From the NCBI GenBank assembly GCA_025093985.1, contig JACAAK010000009.1, forward strand, positions 2,976,001 to 3,040,000: a DNA stretch of 64,000 bases. The letters run 5' to 3'. Shown here piece after piece: positions 33,880 through 44,702 of this stretch. The stretch is from Calvatia gigantea. Its lineage: Eukaryota; Basidiomycota; Agaricomycetes; Agaricales; Lycoperdaceae. Position 1 is the stretch's first letter. Every line of letters starts with the position of its first letter. A program made the translations under genes and the position numbers. The notes under the pieces were generated by a model. That model was given only the letters and a program-made list of their open reading frames with translations. It did no database searches and was not told the DNA's origin.

Positions 33880-35756
33880 ATGGCAGCCCACATTCCGACC
33901 GTATTGTCCCTCCTTGGCACGGCCGCGTCTGCATATCCTGCTATCGCGGCGAAGTTGGCTGGAAACCAGACTCCTCAACCTTTGCCACCCCCACCCCAAA
34001 CAGCCTCTCAGGCTGCACCGCAAGCGCCAGCGCAGAACTCATGGAGCGCCCCAGCGCCCTCTGCACCTGTTAACGTCCCAGGCTCCCTTCCCTCTCATTC
34101 CAACAATGCAGGGCTTTCGACAAGTCCTCCTGGTAATTATTCAAACCCGTTGTGCGACGTAAGTTTCTCGATTCCTATGTAACAATATGACGTTGAGCTG
34201 TCTGATCTCCACTTAGTATTGCCACGTTCGACCGAAGTTCTCTGATGGTACCAAACTGCATCCTTACTGCAGCAAGACGTGTGCGAACAAAGATAGGTTG
34301 AAGAACTGGACACCAGCGATGGGCAATCAACCGCCACAATTGATTGTGCCAGGCACCAACTGTGATGTGAGTTGAGAGCTATTCACTTTAAGAGCTCGCG
34401 TTGATATCTTATGGTCAGTTTGGTACGACCCGACCGATCGATGGTACCAAGACCCACCCTTTCTGCAGTAAAGCCTGCGCAAAGAATGCCAATGGCTTGA
34501 CCAACGGAGCCACGAGGAAGCAAACCCTGAATGGTGGTGCCCAACCATCCAAAGGTGAGGCCGCCGGGTGCCGGAATGAGAGTAGCCGAAATTGATTACG
34601 TTTAGCTCCTGGATTATGTCAAGCTCCTAATTGCCAGAACCCAGTCCATACCAATGCCGATGGGTCACTCGGTGAATACTGTTCCATGGCGCACAAAACG
34701 TAATGTACTTGACTGCGCCTTCATTATCTTGTTTATCAAATTGGGGAGTCTGCCAGGCTCGGGGAGACGCTCTGCCTCATGTGCCTTCAGGCACCAAAGG
34801 GGAAACTATCCCACTTTTGTGGCCAAGGCTGCATCGACAAAGCAGAAAAGATGGGCCCGGGCATCCTCGAGGTTCCCGCTGGCCACGCTACGTTTAAGAG
34901 CGGTAAGCTTTCAGTGCGTCTAAGCGCTGTGGCAAGTTTGATTGACGAACGCAGTTGCCGATCAATTCAAGGCATCTTGGCGGCACACGGCGCAGTGTCC
35001 GCCCGTCCGTCGCGTCTACAAATTATGCCTACCGGCTTCCTCCATTGCTGCTTATGATTCCTGTCGGTAAGTCCCCGGAGTAGCATCTTCAGCGGGACGG
35101 TTCATTCTTATGTTCACAAACAGGGCGTCGGTCGAAGCTTGAGGTCAGTTCGTGAGCCAGGGAAGGTCAGCTGGCAATGCGAATCATCGCTGGCACATCA
35201 CTCGTTGGGAGTGCCATCTGGGAGACAAAGGGCATACCCAGCTTTGTTCGTCGCCAACCTGTTCATTATGTTGCATCGCCAAAACCTCCTATGATCTGAA
35301 TCTCTCCGGAAAAAAGACTGGTTGGGGAAGGTGGGATGGGTTCGACTTCTTAACCGTAAGTCAAATTCTAACATCTTTGATAGATTCGGTCGCGGTATTT
35401 ACACCTCTTCTACGTCGTCGAAGTAAGTATCTAGGTTGCTGCTGCTTCATGGTACTCACCGTACCTAGGTCGAATGATTATTCGCAAAATGACTGCAAGT
35501 CGAATCTGAAGGCAATCCTGCTCAACAAGATCGTCGTTGGAAAGGGTTACAAATTGACTCACGACTTAACGACACTCACGGCGCCGCCTCCAGGTTTTGA
35601 CTCAGTAAGCCTGGCAAAATGCACAAAACATGACGCTCAATTCTCACACTCACCTAGGTACTTGCCGAAAAGGGTGGAACTTTGAACTATGACGAGCTCG
35701 TGGTATACGCGAACGATGCCATTCGGCCAGCATTTTTGGTCATGTATGAGCCCTAG
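33880..35756 (+). pseudogene. PARP-like ADP-ribosyltransferase gene, third copy, nearly complete
   Basis: Ten exons: 33880-34158, 34217-34366, 34419-34554, 34606-34699, 34757-34902, 34955-35066, 35124-35330, 35384-35422, 35469-35604, 35658-35756. All are GT-AG and the phases agree throughout. The N-terminus is Pro/Ala-rich. Three or four Cys-rich modules follow (YCHVRPKF...YCSKTC, FGTT...FCSKAC, CQAPNC...YCSMAH, LCLMC...FCGQGC). The catalytic domain shows HRWHITRWECHLGDKG, CSSPTCSLCCIAKTS, RFGRGIYTSSTSSKSNDYS and NYDELVVYANDAIRP, giving the His-Tyr-Glu pattern of PARP folds. A TGA at 35140-35142 interrupts exon 7 where Arg (CGA) would fit, so the full protein needs readthrough or the copy is dead. 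Mushroom relatives are uncharacterised; ADP-ribosyl transfer is inferred from the fold. Confidence 0.85.
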
Positions 35757-36023
35757 AACTCGAGTGAGGCATTATTTATTGGCTGATTGGTTGTATTGCG
35801 CATGTATTCTATTTACAATATACCCAGTTGTGTACCAGCTTTAGGGACCCTGAGCTACACTCTACTCAACCAGATCAAACTTGACTGACATGACCGCGAA
35901 AAAAAAAAAATTCTGGCGGTCCGTTTTGTTACTAACACAATGCATTGCTGGAAAAACGTTATAATGCAGAGGTCACTGAAGCTACCAATTTGGCCATCAA
36001 CCAACAGGCTCCTTGGAAGCGTA
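35757..36023. other. Convergent gap
   Basis: Between the PARP-like copy (+) and the membrane-protein gene (-). Contains an A(11) run near 35899. Nothing else. Confidence 0.5.
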
Positions 36024-36720
36024 CTACTTCATGGGAGCGTCAACGGGATACAGGATATCGCGTGTGGACTGCCAGGCGAGCCATATCGTTATGAGCATAC
36101 TCAAGGTCAACGTCAGGCTGTGGTCATTGAATCTAGTGAGTGTGGTGGAATAGAACGTGCCTCAAGCCTCACCTCTCCACGACAGAAACGGCTGTTTAGT
36201 GTGTTATTAGGATCGATTGAACATCCAAAGCTTGGAAACCTACCGAACAGGGAGCAAATCTGGCCACAGTAAATGATGTTTGCGCAGCTGCCACCCACAA
36301 ATAATGAAGGAAGTGCGGCGTTCACAAGTCCTGACCCTACAATCCACAGAAGCCAGGTAATGAAGACCCATACCGCCTGAGAACCGACCGAAGAAATGGG
36401 ATGCCTTGACCAAGTTGGGTGAACAAAAAAGAATGCAAAAATGCTGGCTGTCCCTGTAGTCCAACAAGAAGTGAATCTGGAAGAGACGTGAGTCCCGCAG
36501 AACCTGAAGAAAAATCTAGATTTTCTGACAATAGAAATGCCACAGCGATGCGAGTTTCAGCGTTGGGATAGTTGTTGTGGTAGTCGTATTGAAACAGGAG
36601 CCAGGCTGAAGTCGCCATCTAGAGAAAGTAAGTTCAGGGGAATGACAAGAATAATATTGTCCCAGGCCAATACTTCAGCCATGCCAAGGAACACAAGAAA
36701 ACAATAGAATACTGAAGATC
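36024..36720 (-). CDS. MARVEL-like multi-pass membrane protein, partial model
   Basis: Minus-strand segments read as membrane protein: a helix near 36700 (SIVFLCSLAWLKYW), then ATSAWLLFQYDYHNNYPNAE, then VHPTWSRHPISSVGSQAVW running into VFITWLLWIVGSGLVNAALP and CANIIYCGQICSLFG. After an intron comes SLTLTLSMLITIWLAWQSTR, ending APMK with TAG at 36026-36024. The W-L-W-I-G helix, N-x-A-L-P and the C-x-x-x-x-Y-C-G-Q stretch followed by WLAW are typical of mushroom MARVEL-like membrane proteins. Introns near 36510, 36610 and between ~36250 and 36150 are plausible. The 5' end and the first junctions are unresolved, so the gene could be damaged. Confidence 0.45.
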
Positions 36721-37864
36721 TGAAATTAGAAGCGAATATCTGATTTGTGCGTAACATACAAGGCGCGAAGCGTTGAAGTCGGTAGCCTGAAGCCTTGTTG
36801 ATAGGTCTCGGATTTTGCACAGAGTAGCGATATACCCATGAGATTGCGGCTAAGAACGTCAGGGCTATCATCGGTGTTGTGCATGCTATAATGCTTGTCA
36901 GCGTTGTCGAAGCGTATGAAGTGCTGAAGTCGGGAGGTCCTGCGGATCTAGTAATCTTGGTTGCTCGAGAAGCTAGACTGCCCAGCATTATTGAAGGAGA
37001 GGAATGGGAAGTGGACGACTGCGGAATCCAAGGCCTAAGTATCAAGATACTTCCTACCGTTTTCAACGTGTTTCAAACGGACCCATGAGTCCACTGAATG
37101 CGCCCAAATTGAAAGCTAGGGAACGCGGGATTCCCCCATGCGCACGAAGCACCGTAGTAGCACAACTCATTCTCGTCGGTCCAGGACGCCCGTTAATGAC
37201 TATCCTCGCCACGTAAACTGCACTAACCTTCTTAAGGCATAACGGCGTACTAGTAGTAAGTCCCTACACAAATGTCATATTGGTCATAGAGATCTCAAAT
37301 CAACTTGCGGACGATGGTTCGGAGCTCAGGGATTACGTGACCCTTGTGCAAGCACTTTGTAGGGTCTCCTTCATGAGCGTTTTAAAATAGTTGCCATCGT
37401 GGCAGATAGGAATCCCTCAGTTTCTCTTGGGTATGGAGAAGCTACTTGAATTGAGGTGAGGGCTTATTAACTTGGTGCCGAAGACATTGAAGCAGTGAGG
37501 ATCGGGCTAAAGCCAGTGCTGTCCCATGTAATTACGACTACTGTGAGTGAAATCGATGTTTGGTTTGGGTGCAATTATGGTGTATGGTGGGCCGGGCACC
37601 CAAGTTTGTTCCGCTGCGAGAGCCATGGTTGATATACGGTGGTGCAATAATATCCTGATGTGAGGTGCTGCTATGCCATAGGAGGACACCGGGAGAGCCA
37701 GCTCCCCTAGGATAACTTTTGCTCAGTGATCACTTCTGCGTTCCTGTTTTTCATGAAGGCAGTTAGGTATGCCATTTCAAAGTACCACTGTCTACGTCGC
37801 ATTGCAGAGACTAACGTGCACAGGGCATATGTATACAAAAGCATTGGTGACTCACATCGAATTT
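36721..37864. other. Stretch without a supported gene
   Basis: About 1.1 kb. The minus ORF at 36557-37066 overlaps the membrane gene and may contain part of its first helix (IACTTPMIALTFLAAISWVY), but I could not join it. The remainder shows nothing recognisable. Confidence 0.4.
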
Positions 37865-38767
37865 TTACCCGGAACCTCCAGAGTAGACGTTGCCGAACAT
37901 GGGTTGCTGGAACTTGTCGTAAAGTACGAGGACGCCAGCACTAGCAACGCCACGAAGAATGTTGGCACAGGCACCCTTGAAAATGGACCTGGTACCCTCC
38001 TTGGCGATGATCTGAGAACCAGCATCGAACATTGACTTATAATGCTGACCAGTGCCAGAGGTCATCATCATACGACGACTGGAATGACAAGTCGATATGG
38101 AAAGCAAAACATGTGTGCTAACTTAGCTACTCGCCGAAGGGTATTGAGAGAATAGGAAGCCAGACCAGCATTAATGGTAACACCCCAACCAAGAGCAAAT
38201 GAAGCGAGGAGCAATCCTTCAAGAGGGCCGACGAGAAACGCCGGCCTAAGCGAATCGTAGAGTCCAAAATAGAGACCTGCGATAGACAGCAATACCAACG
38301 ACCGAGGGTACCAAGCCGCGGTAGGGTCCGAGGATACCATCAGAGGCGAGGGTCTTCTTGTAGACGTCAATCAAGCCAGTGAACTGACGGGCGCCGCCGA
38401 ATTTGGCAGAGTTCGCGTCGTTAGAAAAGCAGGGTGCGCGCTATAGTCGAGGGAGTAGTAGACAAAGACGAGGGAGGAAGCACCGGCGGCGCTGCCTGAG
38501 GCGACATTGCCGGCGAACCATTTCCAGTAACCCTCACTCTTCTTGAAACAGGACAGGGATTTGAAGTAATCCTCTGTAACATATTGCTGAAAGCTGTAAG
38601 TGCCAGAACAGTGAGGCGTACTGAAGGCAAAATTAAGAGCTTGAGTAGGGAAGTAACGGATGATGTTGGTACCATTTCCCCTCCAAAACGAGAGGAGGCC
38701 TTCCTCCTTGTAGATACGGTGGAAGGCATCGACAGTACCCTTGTATGGAGTAGGCCGGTTGGAGGTC
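37865..38767 (-). pseudogene. Mitochondrial ADP/ATP carrier, 5'-truncated and frameshifted
   Basis: Minus-strand exons 38767-38622, 38573-38135 and 38078-37865 retain most of an ADP/ATP translocase. Segments include [78 protein letters not shown], the hallmark RRRMMM formed across the last intron, and a normal C-terminus (GVASAGVLVLYDKFQQ). The first ~40 residues with transmembrane helix 1 are absent. At least two frame breaks occur: in the region after SLDY (about 38450-38420), and an extra A in the segment that should read VYRGLYFG (about 38281). The last intron (38134-38079) uses GC-AG. The gene normally exchanges ADP and ATP across the inner mitochondrial membrane; this copy is probably dead. 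Confidence 0.85.
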
Positions 38768-39109
38768 CTAGTTTAGAAAGCACATAGCAAATTCAACGAC
38801 TTTGGGCGCACCACCTTTGCTTCGGGGGTTGATCCGCCCCATCACGGTGGACATTGTATCACTCCTGGGTTACTGGATATCTTTAAGCGAGCTACCAGGC
38901 AGGATGGCAGGCATCAGTCTAGTTAGGAATGCGGCATGCCCTTATACGATCGAATTTGACAACTGTCCGGGGCCCCGCGCTTCATTAATCCCTTTACGCC
39001 TGCTTATGGGGCATATCCTTTCCTCTTGCCCTCCGGTATGGCCTCAGGTGGTTCCACTGACAATCTGCACAACTGCCTCCTGAAACTGGCGAGAGAAGGC
39101 AGTGTGACA
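38768..39109. other. Gap, nothing recognised
   Basis: No first exon of the carrier and no start of the next gene could be identified here. Confidence 0.4.
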
Positions 39110-41025
39110 AAACTTAAATCAAATGATTTCTACTGCTCGTCTCTGGTCTTGTGCATGGAAAAACCCACAAACACTTCTTCAAGCTCGAAGACGGTTATCA
39201 AAAACTTGAAATTGATATTTCGTTGGATGGAAAGGCTGCTTCTGCCGCTTTCATCCGAGAGGAGTACATATCGGCATATACGAATGCTATTCAACTCTAC
39301 CTGGGAACGAAAACAAAGTTTGAAACTCCATTGGACGACATTCCATGCCAACCTGGTAAGTCGTCTTGTGGGAATACGCTTGGTTCTGTCCTCGATGACC
39401 TACTAGATCCACTCCTTACAAGGCGGCTGTGGGGGCCACCCCAAATAAGGAGATGTGAGGGACCACCACGCGCACTTGTCATCGCTGGTCAACCGAGTAG
39501 TGGTACGCAGTCCCTCAGTCAGACACAATAGTCTTCTATTTCTCATGACTCGTGTTTCTCCTTCATCAAGGCAAGTCAATTGGCTTGCTATACATCCTTG
39601 CCAGATGTCTATCAGAACACCGCACAATTATCCTTCATAACCATGAAGATTGTCTCTTTGTTTTCGGGCCCTTCGGTGTTTACAGCATACAAGCCATCAC
39701 ATTCTCGGAAACAGCTACTCGTATGCGCCGGAAGCTACCTGGGTGTACCTGGTGTCTTGTGGATTGTGCTGAGGGTGCACCCCGTGTCTCTAAGGACATC
39801 ACCAAGCTCTTCGTATTCACTGTGGCTGTGCTATCAACGTATGATGGATTGCCCGAATGGGCCGATATATCGTCTCACACTTGTTTCCCTTGGTACATGA
39901 AGCCAATGAACTTGAGTGAAGCTTTATTTGCGTACGTCCTTTCAATGTCCACCACCACAACAACATCATATCTGACTTTCTGAACACTTAGTGCGCATTA
40001 CCAGATTCCCCCACTAAAGACTACCGAAGTTTTGCGCATCTGAAGTTTCTATGGTAAGTATGGGCCATTAGCTGGAGTAGCGTATCAGTGGGCAAGAGGG
40101 ACCAAACGTTACCGGGAAACATATGAGGCTGATCTTGATGAGGCTGATCTTGAAGAAATTCTCAACGCGCTTTCATATGAACTAGTTCGAAGGGATTGTG
40201 CGCAAAAACGATGACACTCCTTTTTGCAACGGCGAGGTTTCTTCCAGGGTTCTACTACTCAAACCTGGCAAGCGACGTGATCAATTCGACATCGTCATTG
40301 CATCTGAGCATATCGCATTCCTGGTATACCAAAAGAGCGAGCCAAAGGCATGGGAAGTGCATTCAAGATTCCTCCGTTCCGCACCAGAAGCCCGAGGTTT
40401 ATTAGGATCTGTCTACGAGCCTAACATGCATCGCCAGCTGAAGAATGGGGGATCCTTTGTTATCCAGCAACTGAGACAAAAGACCCGTCATGGCAATTGT
40501 TTCAGCAGACATGATTCGGAGTCCCGTCTTGTATTCCCGAGCAGGGAATCAACTTTGAGGATCCTTTCCGCTGATAACGACCTTGGCCCAGCTCCCACAC
40601 CTGACCCCGAACGAGTATTGCAAGTTAAACGGTTCCATGATATCAAATATATCGTCCTCGAAGATTACGTCTACTACCAACCTGTCTCAAAGACATACCC
40701 TTCCATCGACTCATTTATTTACGACAGCAAGTCTAATACGGTTCTCGCATTTCAGATCACTGTTCGGAATCGCCATGACGCAAAGAGAGTGGGTTTGGAG
40801 CCACTACGAGCGTTGCGATCGCGTCCCAGATCCACTAATCGCCAGCCCCGCAAGATTTACCTCATTTGCGTATCCCCGAATGCTGAGGCAGCACTGACGC
40901 CACAAGAGCCTGGCCTTGTTGACAACATATACCATTTGCAATTTGAGAGGATCGAGGAATTCCCGGAACATTATAGTGCGTCTACGGCTTCAGCCCCATT
41001 AATTCATGGCTCAATTTTTTGGTAG
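39110..41025 (+). pseudogene. NTPase-nuclease of the Crinkler-like family, frameshifted
   Basis: Plus strand. It reads LWSCAWKNPQT, then after a frame change near 39165 FFKLEDGYQKLEIDISLDGK and YTNAIQLYLGTKTKFETP. After a 48-nt intron the P-loop GQPSSGKS is split by a second intron (39504-39570). Next come SIGLLYILARCLSEHRTIIL, CTWCLVDCAEGAP and FPWYMKPMNLSEALFA, ending at a GT near 39932. The middle region seen in the minus copy (29554-30835) is missing. A C-terminal domain starts near 40150, breaks frame at the GGG near 40191-40193 and continues open to TAG at 41023-41025. It includes PSIDSFIYDSKSNTVLAFQI, a D...xQxT pattern seen in PD-(D/E)XK-like nuclease domains of this family. Two or more frameshifts suggest a dead copy. 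Confidence 0.72.
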
Positions 41026-41268
41026 GGAAGGTCGCGAATAAAGAAAGGAGGGCGATAGCATGAGAGAAGGGGAGATGTTTTTTCTTTGCAACATTGTGTA
41101 CGGTGTCTGTGGGTCGGCTTGTCGCGTACGTGCGAGCATATTTGGGTTCACGGGATAGGGTAGTACAAGAGCTTTTGGTGATTAAATAGACAGAAGAGCG
41201 CAATTCGGAGAACGAAAAACTTGGTGGGTAGAAGTACAGGCTAAGAACGTCTGGGGATCATCGTGACG
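41026..41268. other. Short gap before the duplicated segment
   Basis: Nothing recognised. Confidence 0.4.
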
Positions 41269-43240
41269 CGCTTATAATTATCGTTTGAGTCCACCTGTGT
41301 TGTTATCGTCTCTTTCGCAATGTACTACTGTTGCAACTTGTCGGCCATCCACGACCTCCGATGTCCGGCTGGCCAGAATCAAAGTGACGAGGGAACTGAG
41401 TACTACGTAGACTGCATGGTTCAAAGGGCCTGAAGTGCGAACGGCGGATATATCGTTGTCTTCAGTCTCTGGTGCAGGCCTCAGTTGTTGTAGCAGGGAG
41501 TGACTCTCAGTCATTATGTTACGTGGCACCGTCCTAACGAACAGTGTTGTACACTCATAAGTTATCGCGGGAACATATTCGAGGCTGCAAATACATTGAA
41601 TTTAGGTATTTTTGCTCTACTTGTATCATGAATAAAAATTACAGGTCCATCCCGTCATCAAATGGAAAGAGTAAAATTTGAAGAACGAAAAATGAAGGGG
41701 AAGCAAGTCAATAAGTCGGAGTACACGACGAAGACATCCAGGCCCGTGGGGGTATCTGATATGGGTATGTGGGCTCGGGGGACGTGCGGCTGCGACAAGA
41801 CGAAGGATCTTGAGCATGACCCAAAAAGGAGGAAGCGGTGCTCCACTTCCAAGATACTTCCTTCCTCGATCATAACCAAATAAGGTCAGCCACCTTCCAA
41901 AAACGGGCTCCTCTCCTCCACTCTGCAGTGAAAGTGCCGGCTACCGATCGAGCACATCCAGCACACTCTCCAAAACCACTTTAGGCATCAATAGGACCCT
42001 CTGCTCTAGTAACACCTCTTCTTCACTTCCTACACCTTCCCGTGTTCCCATGCGCGTGACGCATCGGAGTCCGAGTTCCGTAGTAGCCAATACGGCTCCG
42101 CGTGAATGACCGTATTCGCCAAAAGCGTCGATCATAGTGCGTTCGTGGAACATCGGGCCGGTTGAGCCGTTTGCTGTTGAGGGATTCGATGAGGAGTTAG
42201 CGTTTGCAGAAGATGATGATGTTGAGGATGTTGCCGTGGCTGTAGGAGTTGAGGATGATGATGTGGGATTATTAGGGTCTATAGCGATGAGCTCGAAAGA
42301 CGTTGATAATATTTCTTCACGGAGGGTTTTAGCGAGTCTAATTACTGATTTAGAGAGTTGGCGGATATGTTCGCCGAAACGGGCGCGAAGGCCTGCAGAG
42401 GTGGATGTGGTTGACGAGAGGGAGGCTGAGGAGGCGGAGCGCATGTGACCGTTGCTGGGGTTGGGTGGTGGTGTTGTTTCGTAGGAGATGCAGCCGGCGA
42501 TGAGGAAGGTGTCGGCGGACCAACGGAGGATTGTGTCTGTGAGTTCGGAGATGGAGTATTCGGTGAGACTGGGATACATCGCGTGGATGTGTTGGTGAGT
42601 CAGCGCACGCCATTTGGAGGATGTTGGTTGAGGTTCTGTGGAATGAGTCAAGTTAGATCATGGGAAGGGGTTTAGCTAGAAGGGGAGAGAGAGAGGGAAG
42701 TACCTGCAAGGGCCATACGGTGGTAGATTTGGTGGAGGAGAGAATCGGATTTTGAGGGAACTGGGCAGAATGAGGAGAATGTCCGGGTGATGCAGAGGGT
42801 TAAGCAACCTTGTAGGCAAGTTGAACGAGCATAGAATCCTGGGAATGGTCCCTATTTGCCAATATTCGTGCAAAGTTGGGACCGATACGAGCTGAAGTGT
42901 CGTGCATAGCTTGTATAGCGCGGGAGGAGGATGGTCGAGAGTGACGATCAAATGTACATGCTTCTGTCGCCGCCGTAGCAAATTGCAGAATTTCTGAGTT
43001 GATATCATGGACAGCCCGGAGGACTTGGGCACCAGACCATATATCCGTGCATGTGAGGTATGCGTCTGCAGTACGAGCTCTTGCGCGCTCTTCGTCGACG
43101 ACTGATGTTGAAGAGAGTGACGCATCTGAGCCATTCGACGAGCGACTGCTAGCGAGATCACGGCTGAGACTTGCAGTAGATCCCCTCTTGTAGAGATCTC
43201 GCCCAGGAGTGTCGATGTGTCTACTGTGCTCTGCAGCAAT
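41269..43240. repeat. Direct segmental duplication, left copy
   Basis: About 1.97 kb matching 46419-48407 in the same orientation. The coding part (41941-43230) is very similar to the right copy. The flank 41269-41640 shows more differences, mostly transitions. Homology stops abruptly after GCAGCAATT near 43240, where the right copy continues into the 5' half of the coiled-coil gene. Confidence 0.9.
41941..43230 (-). pseudogene. 5'-truncated duplicate of the coiled-coil gene at 47102-48759
   Basis: The last exon (42635-41941) is intact and nearly identical to that of the right copy, including WRALTHQHIHAMYPSLTEYS and LRWSADTFLIAGCISYET. Upstream, the first exon ends abruptly near 43230 and lacks the first ~115 codons, including the coiled coil. 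One base is lost near 42815 (where the intact copy reads VQLALQGC), shifting the frame to an early stop. With no start and a frameshift, this copy cannot make the full protein. Confidence 0.88.
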
Positions 43241-43679
43241 TTAGTGTGTTGTCAACCTCCTTTCCTTGCACTTCAATGCGTTGAAAATAGAATAGGAACA
43301 GGGCGCCCCACTGTAGGCTACTACAGTATCTCGATGAACGTTAATGAACCCATGTCTCAAGATCTCATATTTCGCGTTCATTTGTTATTCCCAATCGTCT
43401 GCACAGTGTGTTGAAAGAATGCATGCAGCCCTTTCCTCATCTCAGTCGCCAACTGCTTGTGTGTCCGCTACAGAAGTCCCGGATTCGACCTCCGCCCAAT
43501 ACTGTAACATCATAAGGGACAAAATCTGTAGATCCCGTGTCTTCTCTGATGAATTGATGGCAACTTCCACCGCCTGGTGCCCGTACTGCCTCATTTTCTT
43601 GCAAGTGCGTGTATGCGCGTAGACTCCGACCCTCCATAACAATTGTCCTATTTCTTCCCCAATCCAGTACATTTGCTAA
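43241..43679. other. Upstream region of the zinc-finger gene
   Basis: A 68-codon frame from ATG 43404 (Cys- and Ser-rich, ending near 43619) has a possible donor at its end but splices into a stop, so I do not call it a gene. No other feature. Confidence 0.4.
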
Positions 43680-44576
43680 TGGACACCCAAACCAACAAGA
43701 ATAACTCACCGTATATAAACGAAGTTGAAATGGACCCACCACCTGCTCACACCACCCAATTTTACATTCGACCATCTCCTCATATCCATAGCCAAAATGT
43801 CGGTTTACTTGATTATGTGGGCCCCTCGCCATCCACTGGCCCTCACAGCATGCCCTACCCAAATTATCCAGATGGCGGTGACCAAGACAATGCGTTCCTT
43901 AACGGTCCCAGCGACATCAATCAGGGACAGCATGCAGAAGGCGTTACTAGATCGAGCGGGCCCCTCTTCCTCTCCCTCCATCCCCTATCCATGCCAAGCA
44001 ATGAAGTTATGTCTCAGCCTTGGGCACTTGCAGCTGCCTCTCCCCTCGTGGGCTTGGAAGTAGACGGGGGTGCGGCCATGGGCCCCGGTGGTTACCTTCA
44101 CATACAACGGGAGACAGGGAGCGAGTTGGGCGCCTCGCATGGAAACCTGCCCTGGGACCAGTTTCTCATCAGGCAGTACCAACTCGGAAGTATGGACGGC
44201 CCGCCTATTGGAAACGGATGGGATATTAACATGGACGATGTACAAACGATGACAAGACTGAGGGCGAAACCAGAAACAACCTATATTTGTCCTATTCCTG
44301 GCTGTGAAAGCAAGTTTACAAGAGGCATTAACTTGAAAGGTGAGAAGCATCCTAGTGGTTTAGCCATACTTTGTTGATTGTTGTGATCAGATCATATTCC
44401 GATCGCACCAGGAGGGGAAACCGTTCGTGTGTCACTGGCCAGGTTGTGGTAAGAAGTTTGCGCGACAACAGGATTGTAAGCGGCACGAGCGGCTGCACAC
44501 CAATTTCCAACCATTTACCTGCGCCGGATGTGGGAAGCAATTTGCTCGGAAGGATGCCCTGAACCGACATTGTTAG
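43680..44576 (+). CDS. C2H2 zinc-finger transcription factor, with a one-base frame break
   Basis: Start at ATG 43680 (an upstream in-frame ATG at 43643 exists). The first exon, about 220 residues, is Pro/Asn/Gly-rich and ends in the first half of a C2H2 finger ([19 protein letters not shown]). A GT-AG intron (about 44340-44390) follows. The next exon supplies the histidines and two more fingers: [20 protein letters not shown] and [19 protein letters not shown]. The standard finger spacing is reached only if one C of the CC in ATTCCGATCG (near 44400) is ignored, so the finger-1 linker is out of frame by +1. The protein would be a nuclear DNA-binding regulator. A stop follows at 44574-44576, although a GTTAGT donor there could instead splice into the next frame (see findings). 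Confidence 0.7.
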
Positions 44577-44702
44577 TGTGCCTGCCTCCTGTATGCAGTA
44601 TATCTCGTCTTTAAAACGGTGGAATTTATAGTTCAGTCAGAGGGTGGTGCACATTGTCTAAGGTTGCGAGAGGCAAATGGATCTCCACTGGCAGATGAGA
44701 AG

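Noticed and set aside
35140..35142. TGA read as selenocysteine
   Set aside because: Fungal selenoproteins are not expected in this group and the family has Arg at this position; a nonsense change is simpler.
29554..41025. CRISPR array or prokaryotic-type defence island
   Set aside because: The genes have spliceosomal introns and fungal families, and no spaced repeats occur.
43404..43622. Small Cys-rich secreted protein before the zinc-finger gene
   Set aside because: No signal peptide is evident and its only good donor splices into an immediate stop.
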